Source: Nemertoderma westbladi (Eukaryota; Xenacoelomorpha; Nemertodermatida; Nemertodermatidae). From it: DNA of 44,633 nt. Where the stretch lies: assembly GCA_032718475.1 (NCBI GenBank), contig JAUCBJ010003656.1, forward strand, positions 1 through 44,633. The letters run 5' to 3'. Under the pieces are notes generated by a model, which had not been told where the DNA came from, ran no database searches, and saw only the letters and a program-made list of their open reading frames with translations. This document shows positions 1 through 8,627 of this stretch, piece after piece (positions within the stretch are counted from its first letter, which is position 1; each line of letters begins with the position of its first letter). A program made the position numbers and the translations under genes.

Positions 1-899
1 CTCAACTGGTATTTCGGAATTAACAGGTTCCAGTCCTGGTATAAATTAATATTCTACAAGTCCATGGGTCAACCCGCCCTACCCCAAACTCTATCAATAC
101 GATCCAATATTGGTTTATGTAGTTAAGGTTGGTTTATGGAGACAATATAGTAAAATAATACAGTTCAATTTATTTTAACAAACTACATATATCTCTCAAT
201 ATGTTTTGTTAAAGAATTGAGCAACAAAAATGTTTGAGAATAAAATTACGCATTTTATGGGGAAAAACGCTCGGTAAATAAAATGCCTCGAGAATAGTGG
301 AAAAAAGTTATACTTTGTAATAAATAATTACACTTTAATAAGTGTAAATGTAGGCCTACCTCAAAAAAAGTGTGTTAACAATAACCTAAATAAAGTGATG
401 AAAGGGAAGAATAATTGGGTTTTATTATCGTTTGAAACTTACCACTGGCAATATTGTATTGTAGTAGGCGACCGCAGACTTTATCCAGAATGAGGCGGGT
501 CCCATTGCAAAGTCCTTGGCGGGCGGGGAGTTCAAGTTTCTAAACAGCATAAGAATAATGCCCACCTGAAATAATATTTTCGAGTCTATCTATAGGCCTA
601 GGCAGGAATAACGACATGCATTAGATTAGCTTATATTTAATTAAAATTCACACAATAATTCACTACACTTGTATAAACAATCTAATTTTGTTATTATATT
701 TCAGTTTTTCATAGAAGCCAAAGAAATAAAAAAATAGTTTTTGTGAAACTGTTTTCTAACCTTTAGAACCAAGGCGGTGGAAGTCCTGGTGGAGTTAATA
801 TATTGAGATACCTCACGGGTAACCTTATAGCATCCTCCGGCTCTTCTGTGTTATCTGCGCTATATAAAATTATTATAACTTTTTGTTGGGCACAGTTTT
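1..899. other. AT-rich sequence, no feature recognised
   Basis: I see no long open frame, terminal repeat or tandem array here. The sequence is AT-rich with scattered short palindromes of the TAGGCCTA type that recur through the window. The part nearest the SINE head (about 760-900) may be the SINE body, but nothing in it is recognisable. Confidence 0.5.
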
Positions 900-988
900 T
901 GAAAAGTCGGCAATGACGTCCAGGTGGGATCGAACTGGTGAACTCCGGGTTGGAAATCTGATGCTCTAACCATTCAGCTAGCGGCTGA
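900..988 (-). mobile_element. tRNA-derived SINE head
   Basis: Read on the minus strand, this stretch has a good RNA polymerase III A box (TAGCTGAATGG, 980-970) and B box (GTTCGATCC, 935-927) at tRNA-like spacing. The bases that would form the acceptor and T stems do not pair, so it is not a working tRNA. It is best read as the tRNA-like head of a SINE whose body would run toward lower coordinates. No second copy is present in the window, so the far end cannot be set. Confidence 0.6.
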
Positions 989-1141
989 GGTAAAAGATAG
1001 ACCTGGAAAATCTATCTGATACCTTGTATGTCCGCAATTTACCTCCTCATGGCCACCCATCTGTCAATACCGTCATATGCTGCCACTGTGCTCAACCTTT
1101 TACCTTACTTGGCCGTCTTGAGCACAGTTGATTTACCAAAA

Positions 1142-1165
1142 GGGGGGGGGGGGGGGGGGGGGGGG
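1142..1165 (+). repeat. Poly-G run (24)
   Basis: An uninterrupted run of 24 G lies just upstream of the Penelope-like remnant. It is one of twelve G or C runs of 10 or more bases in this window. Its exact length may be unreliable because long homopolymers are error-prone in sequencing. Confidence 0.9.
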
Positions 1166-1239
1166 ATTTTAGAACCACAAAACATCAAATTTATAACCAA
1201 ATTTACTACAACAAAAATTCGACCCCTCATTGGTTAACC

Positions 1240-1620
1240 CAAGGTCAAGGTTCCATTGGAAATGCGCAGTGAATCTGTGTATCTCTACACTTGTAGCGCC
1301 TGTAAGGCGACTTACGTTGGCTATACCCAACGCCACCTTTGAGAACAGAGTTAATGAGCATAACAATGTATCCAAGTCATCTGAGGTTTCAAAGCACCTT
1401 AAAATGTCCGGCCATTCAGTTACTGTAGCTTGTCTGACTTCGAAGTTATTGATTCGGCGACTTCCAAGAATGGACTCAAGTTAAAGGAAGCCCTCAATCA
1501 ATATTTTTAGATTAAAACCCAAACTAAACGTACAGGGCAAATCAATACCCTTGTCGCTGTGCAGATTAGACTCAAGTGTTCGTACCTCGGTACTGTACTT
1601 GCTGACTGGGCTGTTAGTGT
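1240..1620 (+). pseudogene. Penelope-like element remnant, GIY-YIG endonuclease domain
   Basis: This is the decayed C-terminal part of a Penelope-like retroelement. One plus frame reads VYLYTCSACKATYVGYTQRHL in two overlapping parts: the VYLYTC and CSAC cysteine pair, then the YVG motif. These are the hallmark of the GIY-YIG endonuclease of Penelope elements, which nicks target DNA. A base shift then gives the expected RVNEH motif and a KHLKMSGHSV stretch. A further shift gives LKLKEALNQYF and then LKPKLNVQG, the usual end of the domain. At least three frameshifts separate these blocks, so the gene is dead. The reverse transcriptase that normally precedes it is not visible upstream of the poly-G run. 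Confidence 0.8.
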
Positions 1621-1751
1621 CGGCACCTACCTACCGGTACTACTGCGTATAGTTTACAGTTATCACTTTTATGTCTTAATACTGTAATTCATCAATTTAT
1701 TTTTCGTGTTTACTATCCTGCATTCTTTGCTTCTTTTTATGGTTTGTTTAT

Positions 1752-1788
1752 CCCTGAGGATGGCTACTGTGTAGTTGAAACGTTGGAA
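1752..1788 (+). ncRNA. Penelope 3'-end hairpin, possible hammerhead-like core
   Basis: The segment has CTGAGGA, a stem formed by GGCTAC and GTAGTT around a TGT loop, then GAAAC. Penelope-like elements commonly carry a hairpin of this kind near their end, and some are known to encode minimal hammerhead ribozymes with CUGANGA and GAAA core boxes. Both boxes are present, but the base next to CTGAGGA does not pair cleanly and no clear cleavage triplet with a helix III is visible. It may simply be a conserved terminal hairpin. Confidence 0.4.
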
Positions 1789-1907
1789 ATTATATAATAC
1801 AGTAATACTGTTTTATAATATATTAATAATAAAGCGGAATAATTGTAATATGAAATTACTTTCAGTATGTTTAATGTTATTATATTGTTCAATTATTTGG
1901 ACATACG

Positions 1908-3349
1908 TTGATTAGCAGTATATATAAAGGTGGATATCGTAGTAGACTTCTTTCAAAGTCATATCGACCCGTATCCAGTGTTTGCCTGCTTGCAAAAATC
2001 TTTGAGGCCCTTATCATGGAAGATATAATGATGAACTACAAACTATTTCCTATAAATAGCCTACAGTTTGCCTACAAGAAACGTATAGGAACGGACATGG
2101 TTGATGCACTTGTTTTTGAGACTCTAGAGTATTATTCAAAGGGGGGATCTCCAGTATTCCTTTGCAAACTGGATCTTAGTTCTGCATTTGATAGGGTAAG
2201 CCATCTGGGACTTTACCGGAAATTGGAAGATATTCTTCACCCTTCTTTGCTATTATTGATTATAAGCAACTACAGTCCGACTATTTTCTATTGTAAATTT
2301 GGACCGAGTATTGATGTTACTGGTTTTCGTGTCCATAATGGTGTGAAACAAGGATCAGTTCTATCTCCTTTATTTTTCAATATCTATACAATGGAAATAA
2401 TGACTGATTTGGAAGAACTGGGATTAGGTTGTATCATTGCGGGCCTGTGGCTTGGTGTAATTAATTATGCAGATGATTACCTCGTGATGTGTTCCTCAGA
2501 GAAAGATCTACAAATTATTACAGATCGGATTAATGTGGGTGCAAATAATATTTCTTTGGACATTGAAGATTCCAAAACATGTTGGATCGTTCGGGAGCCT
2601 ACAGGCAAACCGATGGGTGTTGACATTCGCAGCAGCATAAGAATCAACGGCTGCAATATTATGCGGGGTCGACACATGACCTTTCTTGGGGTAAAAATCT
2701 TTGGCTCAGAAAATGATATTGTTTGCGATATTCGTCAAGAACTGTTACTCCTCTCAAGTTTATTCTATAGGAAGGGTTGGACAACAAGGTGGTATAGCAT
2801 AGATACCATAGCTACACTGTGGAGGTCTGTGGCTGAGCCTCGGCTACTGTTCTTTACCCGCCTTGTAATGGGCTCGATTTCTAGTTCTGAACGGGAGTCC
2901 ATTGATGCCTTGCATCGGCGTGTCCTCAGAAACTTATTGCATGTCGGCAGCTATGTTAGTAACTCCGCAATCTATGACCTTATGGGGGTGCGACCATTGT
3001 CACTTGAATCCGTTCGGGCCTCTGTGGGATTACTCTTTAGAATAAAGAACTGTCCTAACACAAGACTTCAATCGGCCTTGAGAGTAGCTTTGTGTTTAAA
3101 TGACAATGGTGTAAAGTATATATTGGCATTGGTAGTACACTCCGGGTCTGCGGTACCAAGTTACCCACAACTAAATCTTTATTGAACTTTAGTTATCATT
3201 TTAAATCTCTCATGTCTCGGCTGGAAATGGGGACACCACTCATAGAGGATATCTTAAATATTGAATTTATCAGAATGACTTATGACCTTGTTGGTATCAC
3301 TTTCTCTGGAAAACATGACAGGATTTTACGATATTTTAATCGAGTCTAA
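1908..3349 (+). pseudogene. LINE reverse transcriptase, 5'-truncated and frameshifted
   Basis: This is a non-LTR retrotransposon reverse transcriptase. Seen in order are YRPVS near residue 20, FAYKK near 53, LDLSSAFDRV near 93, GVKQGSVLSPLFFNIY near 147 and the catalytic YADD near 187, followed by about 230 residues of thumb and C-terminal region. There is no endonuclease domain. The frame opens without an ATG (TTG at 1908; a TAA lies 36 bases upstream), so the 5' part is missing, as is usual for LINE insertions. The frame stops at 3185, but similar-looking protein continues in another frame from about 3148 to TAA at 3347-3349, which shows a one-base shift near 3110-3150. I place it loosely among CR1/L2/Jockey-like LINEs; the clade is not certain. 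Confidence 0.8.
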
Positions 3350-4154
3350 TTTTATTTCAATTTAATTTCTAATAGCCCTACTGGAATATTGTCATGGATT
3401 ATTTTTTTTTTTTTTTAATAAGACACCCTATTTCTACTTGTTAAATTGCACTATTGCTTCACTACAAATGGTTACACAACTTTCAAATATGTAATATTTA
3501 ACAACTGTTTATTGCAGCTTATTCCATTTTTATGGGTTGTGGTTGGTACTGTAACATTTAATTTAAGTGGGTATTTTGAATCGTAACCCTATAATGACTG
3601 TCAGTTTTTATTGTGCTGTGCACTTTTTACAACATAAATATCAATTTTATTTGATTAAAGACAATGAACTGAGGAAATGAATACTCACCTTTCTGTTCCG
3701 TCTTCACCTTTGCTCAAACATCGAATACAGTAAAATATAAATAAAGGTTTTTAGGATATAAACAATGTACCCAGGGAAACACAGCTCCATCGTCAGCTGT
3801 GTACTTTTGAATCCCTATCCCTATTTACTGTAAACACAGCATTGCACGAATTGACCAATATTACAGGAAACGCAAAAGAATAGGTAGGCCTACTGAAATT
3901 ACTATTACTTTTATTACTAAATTACTGATTTTTATTACTGAAATACAGAAATAAAAGAAATCAGACAGATAGTAGATAGATGAAACCCAAAACTGATACC
4001 AATAAAGCCCAAACCAACCGTCTAAGTACATGCAACCAAAATAAGAAAGAACCAAAAGTAAGAATAATTAGGACCAAAATTGTTTACTACTATATCTAAC
4101 CTGCATAACCAATAACTCTATATTGGCTGTATTGCACAGTCTACAGTAATAATA
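3350..4154. other. Non-coding flank with T tract; insertion site of element 1
   Basis: After the LINE reading frame comes AT-rich sequence with a 15-T tract at 3402-3416, possibly part of the LINE 3' region. The rest, up to the LTR boundary at 4155, has no coding capacity or repeat that I recognise. The last five bases (taata) resemble the five after the far LTR (ttata). Confidence 0.5.
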
Positions 4155-4701
4155 TGTGACGGGATCCAGATGAGATCCCGGTTTATCCGTTTGTTAGTTC
4201 ACTCGTCCCCGCCGTGTATGAAAGATAAAGGAGTTTGTGCTGTTCGTCGTATATAATACTTGGGTATGCAGATATAGATATAGATATAGATATGAGATAA
4301 TATGGTTGTTGTATACGGAAGGCGGGATACGGTAACTAAAGTCCCGGTCCTTCCCTAGCTAAACTATGTAACCTAAACTAGCACCAGTATTGCACTGAGA
4401 TAACTGAATTGATATGATTACTGCCAAGTGGCTATATTGCACGGTTGGCCTTGTTACTCTACCTAATCGATGCCTTTCCCCCCTCTGATTGGTTGATACC
4501 CTTGTTGGCGCCCTTTGGAGTGTTCCCGTTCACTCCACCTGTTCTCTCTGGGTTAGGGGTTTGGCCCCTGACCCTCATTGTGTGTTTCCTTCCCATTCTT
4601 ATTGGGATGGCACGAGTTGGTTAATTACCCAATCTCGTGGCTCCCAATATTGCTTATCGGCTTAACTTTATGGGGTGTTAGCGGGATTGAATAAGCTAAC
4701 A
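4155..4701 (-). repeat. 3' LTR of element 1 (547 bp)
   Basis: It matches 16044-16584 throughout except for gttcgtcg versus gttcatcg, gaccctcat versus gacgctcat, and one extra GATATA-type hexamer in the microsatellite near 4270-4295. Both ends can fold: CGGGATC pairs with GATCCCG around a 7-base loop at the outer end, and TGTTAGC pairs with GCTAACA at the inner end. Downstream of pol on the minus strand, it is the 3' LTR. Confidence 0.95.
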
Positions 4702-4712
4702 CTCCCCCCCAT
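4702..4712 (-). other. Polypurine tract of element 1
   Basis: On the minus strand the bases directly before the 3' LTR read ATGGGGGGGAG. A purine run touching the LTR is where plus-strand DNA synthesis starts in LTR retroelements. Its position also confirms that transcription runs on the minus strand. Confidence 0.75.
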
Positions 4713-5412
4713 GCTATCTTCCCGGTAAGAAGATAGCATCAACCAAAAAAGTGCGCTACAATCCCGCTGGATCCCGATCTAGTATCGGGTGTGGGGTGGA
4801 ATTCTTTTCTCTCGGAGCCGGCTTTCCAGGCCGCTCCCTATGGGTATGATAACACTACCCTGTGTGCCTGGCGTCTCATGTCGGGCCGATAGCGCTCACC
4901 TCTCACGCAACTTTTGTTTCCCCAACACTTCCGCCCTATCTCTTCTTCACTCTCATCCTAACTCTCTCATACACTCGGACCTCCTCGTCCCTCACTCAGC
5001 CTCTTATTTCTCCCCCCACACACTAGAATTGCGTCCGCACTCTCTCTGCACTTCGCTCTATTACTCCGTCCCTCAACCCCACCTTGACTACCTCATTCCT
5101 TCCGACGAACCTCCCCCCCCCCCTCTTGTGCCGTCGCACTCAAGAAGTGTGAAATTGTCTGGTGTCTCGTCCATAGTGCCATAGTCAGTTATCCCCCAGT
5201 CCCAGTAGCTAATTGAGAAAGGTTATATGACTATAGTACTTACTCCGAACGTATATATTTGTAGATTACTAATTACTACGTACGTACATACAAATTGCAC
5301 TTATATGATTATTTGCATTAATTAAATTTGTACTTAATAGTTCGTACGTCCCACGCGGCGCCTTCCAGGCGCACCACGCCTAAGTCTCAGTCTCTCTCCC
5401 TCCTCTGGGAAC
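4713..5412 (-). other. Non-coding region between ORF3 and the polypurine tract
   Basis: About 700 bases on the element's 3' side with no credible minus-strand frame. It is pyrimidine-rich on the plus strand and includes an 11-C run at 5113-5123. An open plus-strand frame at 4789-5184 is low-complexity and in antisense, so I do not count it as a gene. Confidence 0.6.
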
Positions 5413-6228
5413 CTATCTGTTCCTCTGGGGATAGTTCCCCCTGGCGTCCTCTTCCCTGGGTCGTTTCTTGGTTACCACCGTTCCTTTGGGATCCGCTTTC
5501 TGCTTTCGGACCTTCGCCGCCACCTCCCTGCTGATCCCGGTCGTTGGCTCCTTGGGCGCTGGTGTTATTAGTGCCCGGTTGTCAGAGTGGCCCGGTTGTC
5601 TCCCTCTGGTGGCGTCCCATAGGATCATCTTCATTGCCTGTGGTACATGCTCCGCCAAGAAATCCCTAAACTCTCTTCGGTTCTGTGGCGTCCACCTGTC
5701 CAGATATCTTTGCGTGTTCATCACTCCGGCGTACGACGCCGCCGTTGCTACCTCTTGGTAGGTAAACGGTAGTCTCCGCTTTATGATCTCCATGTGAGTC
5801 TCCTGATTGATAAGGAGGAAACCCCACTTGAACTCCTGGGCCTTCATGCGCTGACGCGTCATGGCCCCGACGTCGGCCCACTCCTCGAATCTTGTGAACT
5901 TCTCCTCGTCGTTCATCCAGTCGCACTCGCGTCCGTAGTGTCCCCGAAAGTGGCACTTTGGACATCGGTTATGCAACCGTGGACACGCCCCCATCCTGTG
6001 GCTTGGCTCTCGGCAGTAGAGACAAAAGGTTCCCTTCTGGAACCGGTACAAGCAGCTCCTTTCCTGGTGGGTCTGTCTCCCACAGTAGTCGCAGCCGAGT
6101 ACCAATGTCTCCTGTCCCACCTCGTCTTTCGTCCCAAGCGATCTCCGCGGTCTGTGGAGTCGCTGGTAGGCGCACTTCTCCACGTTGGTCTCTCTATCTA
6201 CGTCGATCTCTCCGCCCCTCTCGGGCAT
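5413..6228 (-). CDS. ORF3, triple CCHC zinc-knuckle protein (main part)
   Basis: A 271-residue protein on the element's strand, downstream of integrase. It has three perfect C-x2-C-x4-H-x4-C knuckles in a row: CDYCGRQTHQERSC, CLYCREPSHRMGAC and CPKCHFRGHYGREC, separated by 9 and 7 residues. Such knuckles bind single-stranded nucleic acid in Gag nucleocapsid proteins. About 100 residues of mixed sequence follow, then a basic tail (KKRPREE). It has no signal peptide or membrane segment, so it is not an envelope protein even though it sits where an env-like gene would. The reading frame is open upstream of the ATG and appears to continue, after a one-base shift, from the 6243-6614 frame. Its function is unknown; an RNA-binding accessory protein is the simplest inference. 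Confidence 0.75.
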   Translation of the reverse strand: MPERGGEIDVDRETNVEKCAYQRLHRPRRSLGTKDEVGQETLVLGCDYCGRQTHQERSCLYRFQKGTFCLYCREPSHRMGACPRLHNRCPKCHFRGHYGRECDWMNDEEKFTRFEEWADVGAMTRQRMKAQEFKWGFLLINQETHMEIIKRRLPFTYQEVATAASYAGVMNTQRYLDRWTPQNRREFRDFLAEHVPQAMKMILWDATRGRQPGHSDNRALITPAPKEPTTGISREVAAKVRKQKADPKGTVVTKKRPREEDARGNYPQRNR

Positions 6229-6242
6229 CGTCTCCCCGAATA

Positions 6243-6614
6243 CTATCCGTAGTGCCGCCCCGGTTGCTCGCCCAACCTGATAGTGCTCCCCGCGAAATCC
6301 ATCGCCGGGTCCTCGTGCACCCAGGTCCGCTTGCCGGATCTGTTCCAGAAGGCCCTCGCCCCACTGGCCGTCACCACTCTTCCGCCAACCCAGTCCGTGT
6401 CCGAGTGGCCTATCCTCTCGATGGGCGGCATCTCTCCGAACTCGTCGTCGTCTTCCTCCTCCTCTGGCAGTGACTCCAACCCCGGTATCCCGATGGATCC
6501 ACTATGTCCCTTCCCGCCTTGGCTCTCGCCCGTAGCTCTCCATCCCTCTAGCTCCCTTAACTTCCTTGGCGGTTGGTCGCCCTTGGCGCCCGCTGGTATG
6601 GGCATCGTTTGCAA
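6243..6614 (-). pseudogene. ORF3 N-terminal part, acidic, out of frame with the knuckles
   Basis: A 123-residue frame that ends 14 bases before the ATG of the knuckle frame. It contains a strongly acidic patch (PEEEEDDDEFGE) and a start ATG with reasonable context. Its last residues (LGEQPGRHYG) follow a GGGG run near 6258. A one-base slip there would join it to the knuckle frame, which is open upstream as GAALRIVFGET. The two pieces probably made a single protein of about 400 residues. Whether the break is mutation, sequencing error or frameshifting cannot be told here. Confidence 0.6.
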
Positions 6615-6990
6615 CCCCGACGTCGACTGTCGACGTCGACTTAATTTTGAAGCTAGTAAATGAGCGTAATTTACAATTTCTGTCCGTTACTTTTATTATG
6701 TTCTAGAATAACTTTCCTTGTGTTGCCATTATTTGTAACTTTCAGCCCTATTCTATTTATTTTATCTATTTTATTTTGGTTCTACTGTCCTACTACTCAC
6801 TACTGCCTATGGATTATTCTATTCTCTAATCCACATTCTGGCCTACTCTGTGGGCCTATGCAGTACAGCAGTATGCGTCGTGTGGCCACACGATTTACCC
6901 AGCTGTACTCATATGCCCCCCTCTCGCTACTAACTGCTAACTAATATCTATATCTTATAACCCTTTTACCTCTTACTCTCTCTCTTCTAA
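6615..6990 (-). other. Spacer between the minisatellite and ORF3
   Basis: AT-rich, pyrimidine-biased sequence inside element 1, upstream of ORF3 in the direction of transcription. No minus-strand coding is visible. It may hold a splice acceptor or promoter for ORF3, but I cannot point to one. Confidence 0.4.
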
Positions 6991-7545
6991 CTAACGGTAC
7001 TACGTACTCTCTAACTCTCCTCTAACTAACGGTACTACGTACCCTCTAACTCTTCTCTAACTAATGGTACTACGTACCCTCTAACTCTCTAACTAACTAG
7101 CGGTACTACGTACCCTCTAACTCTAACTAACTAGCGGTACTTACGTACCCTCTAACTCTCTAACTAACTAGCGGTACTACGTACCCTCTAACTCTAACTA
7201 ACTAGCGGTACTTACGTACCCTCTAACTCTCTAACTGACTAGCGGTACTACGTACCCTCTAACTAACTTTCTAACTGGCGGTACTTACGTACCCTCTAAC
7301 TCTCTAACTGACTAGCGGTACCACGTACCCTCTAACTAACTTTCTAACTGACTAGTGGTACTACGTACCCTCTAACTCCAACTAACTAGCGGTACTTACG
7401 TACCCTCTAACTCTCTAACTAACTAGCGGTACTTACGTACCCTCTAACTCTCTAATTAACTATCGGTACTACGTACCTCCTAACTAACTAACTAACTAGG
7501 TACTACGTACCTCTTAACTAACTTCTGCCTATTAACTGCGTACCT
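6991..7545. repeat. 34-37 bp minisatellite inside element 1
   Basis: About 14-15 copies of a unit built from GGTACTACGTACC (or GGTACTTACGTACC) followed by CTCTAACTCTCTAACTAACTAGC-like sequence. GGTAC and GTACC in each unit can pair around a 3-4 base loop, so the array is a row of small hairpins. Two spacer lengths tend to alternate in the middle. It lies between integrase and ORF3 and is non-coding on both strands. Confidence 0.9.
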
Positions 7546-7667
7546 ACTATGTACTTATTATTTTATTTTCTATTTTTTTTCTATTTTATGTGTGGGAAGG
7601 GAGTCTCGCCCTCAATCCCACCCCCCTCAGTCCAAATCTTGGACGACTAAACACAAGACAAACTCCA

Positions 7668-8627
7668 CTAAGATGCCCCTTCTAGCAGACAGCATTTTCC
7701 CACAGCTCTCCTGTAGGTTTTTCTGTCCTTTGCACCTATCTTACCACCTATCCGCACTTCTACCGATCGGACTCTTCCGTCCTCGTCGGAGTAAGTGCCT
7801 ACAACTCTCGCCAACCGCCACTGGTTGTTGATGATAGTATCATCCGTAACGATTACGAGATCTCCCTCTCTTAACTCCCTATTTTGCTTCCCCCACTTAC
7901 TCCTTTTATGGAGTGTGGGTAGGTATTCCTCGACCCACCTCCTCCAATACTCTGCGCTTATTGCTTTAGCGACTTTCCAACTTTGGCGGGAGTGTATGTC
8001 ATCTGGGTCTACACCCCGCATATCGATGGTCACTGGCGTTTCCATTAGGAAATGGCTAGGCGTTAGCACGTCTAATGACTCAGGGTCATCATTCTCTGGA
8101 TATAGCGGTCTGCTATTAATAATCCCCTCGCACTTCGCAAGTACTGTCCGTAAGACATCCTCAGTGACCATGTGGGTGTTCATCAGCTTCGTCATTAGAC
8201 GCTTTGAACTGCCCACCAGTCTCTCGACGCATCCTAGTGTATGTGGTGCATACGGTGTCCTTCTCTCCCACTTTACTTGTCGTCGTCTCATGGCTGCCCT
8301 GACTTCTTCTCCCTCCAAGATGTCCAAGGCCTCTGCCATCTCACTCTCTGCGCACACAAAGTTGGTGCCGTTGTCACTGTATATCACTGCGATCGTCCCA
8401 CCTTTGCGGTCTCTAAACCTTTCTAAGGCATTAATGAATGCTGATGCGGTTGCATCTTGGGCGAGTTCTATTCCTACCGCCCGTGTGTTGTTGCATACGA
8501 AGATAATGCCGTAGTGTTTCTCTGTGTGTCGCATCACTTTGATCTTTATCGGCCCGAACATGTCCACACCGCAATGCGTAAATGGCGGGTAGTGCTGTCT
8601 TACCCTACTCGCCGGTAGTGGCGCCAT
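7668..8627 (-). CDS. Integrase catalytic core and C-terminal domain (element 1)
   Basis: Integrase inserts retroelement DNA into the genome. The frame has the acidic triad of the rve fold: D in GVDMFGP (residue 22), D in YSDNGTNF (85) and E in GCVERLVG (135). A C-terminal region of the DUF5641 kind follows, with WRRWVEEYLPTLHKRSKW and REGDLVIVTDD near residues 226-265. The bases upstream of the ATG read LPQ in this frame, which joins the family's LPQMAPLP approach to the core. The N-terminal HHCC zinc domain is absent: the upstream pol frame stops at the point where that domain should begin. The protein is therefore incomplete, and strand transfer by it alone is doubtful. Confidence 0.9.
   Translation of the reverse strand: MAPLPASRVRQHYPPFTHCGVDMFGPIKIKVMRHTEKHYGIIFVCNNTRAVGIELAQDATASAFINALERFRDRKGGTIAVIYSDNGTNFVCAESEMAEALDILEGEEVRAAMRRRQVKWERRTPYAPHTLGCVERLVGSSKRLMTKLMNTHMVTEDVLRTVLAKCEGIINSRPLYPENDDPESLDVLTPSHFLMETPVTIDMRGVDPDDIHSRQSWKVAKAISAEYWRRWVEEYLPTLHKRSKWGKQNRELREGDLVIVTDDTIINNQWRLARVVGTYSDEDGRVRSVEVRIGGKIGAKDRKTYRRAVGKCCLLEGAS

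Noticed and set aside
900-988. Functional tRNA gene
   Set aside because: Acceptor and T stems do not pair; only the polymerase III boxes are conserved.
4505-4517. TGGCGCCC as a tRNA-Lys-type primer binding site
   Set aside because: It lies inside the LTR and on the strand opposite to transcription.
4789-5184. 131-residue plus-strand frame near the 3' LTR as a gene
   Set aside because: Low-complexity Ser/Pro/Leu sequence antisense to the element, typical of a chance frame in C-rich DNA.
5413-6228. Envelope gene for element 1
   Set aside because: No signal peptide, membrane segment or glycosylation-rich ectodomain; zinc knuckles indicate nucleic-acid binding.
6991-7545. CRISPR-like array
   Set aside because: Units are near-identical throughout with no unique spacers, and the setting is a eukaryotic retroelement.
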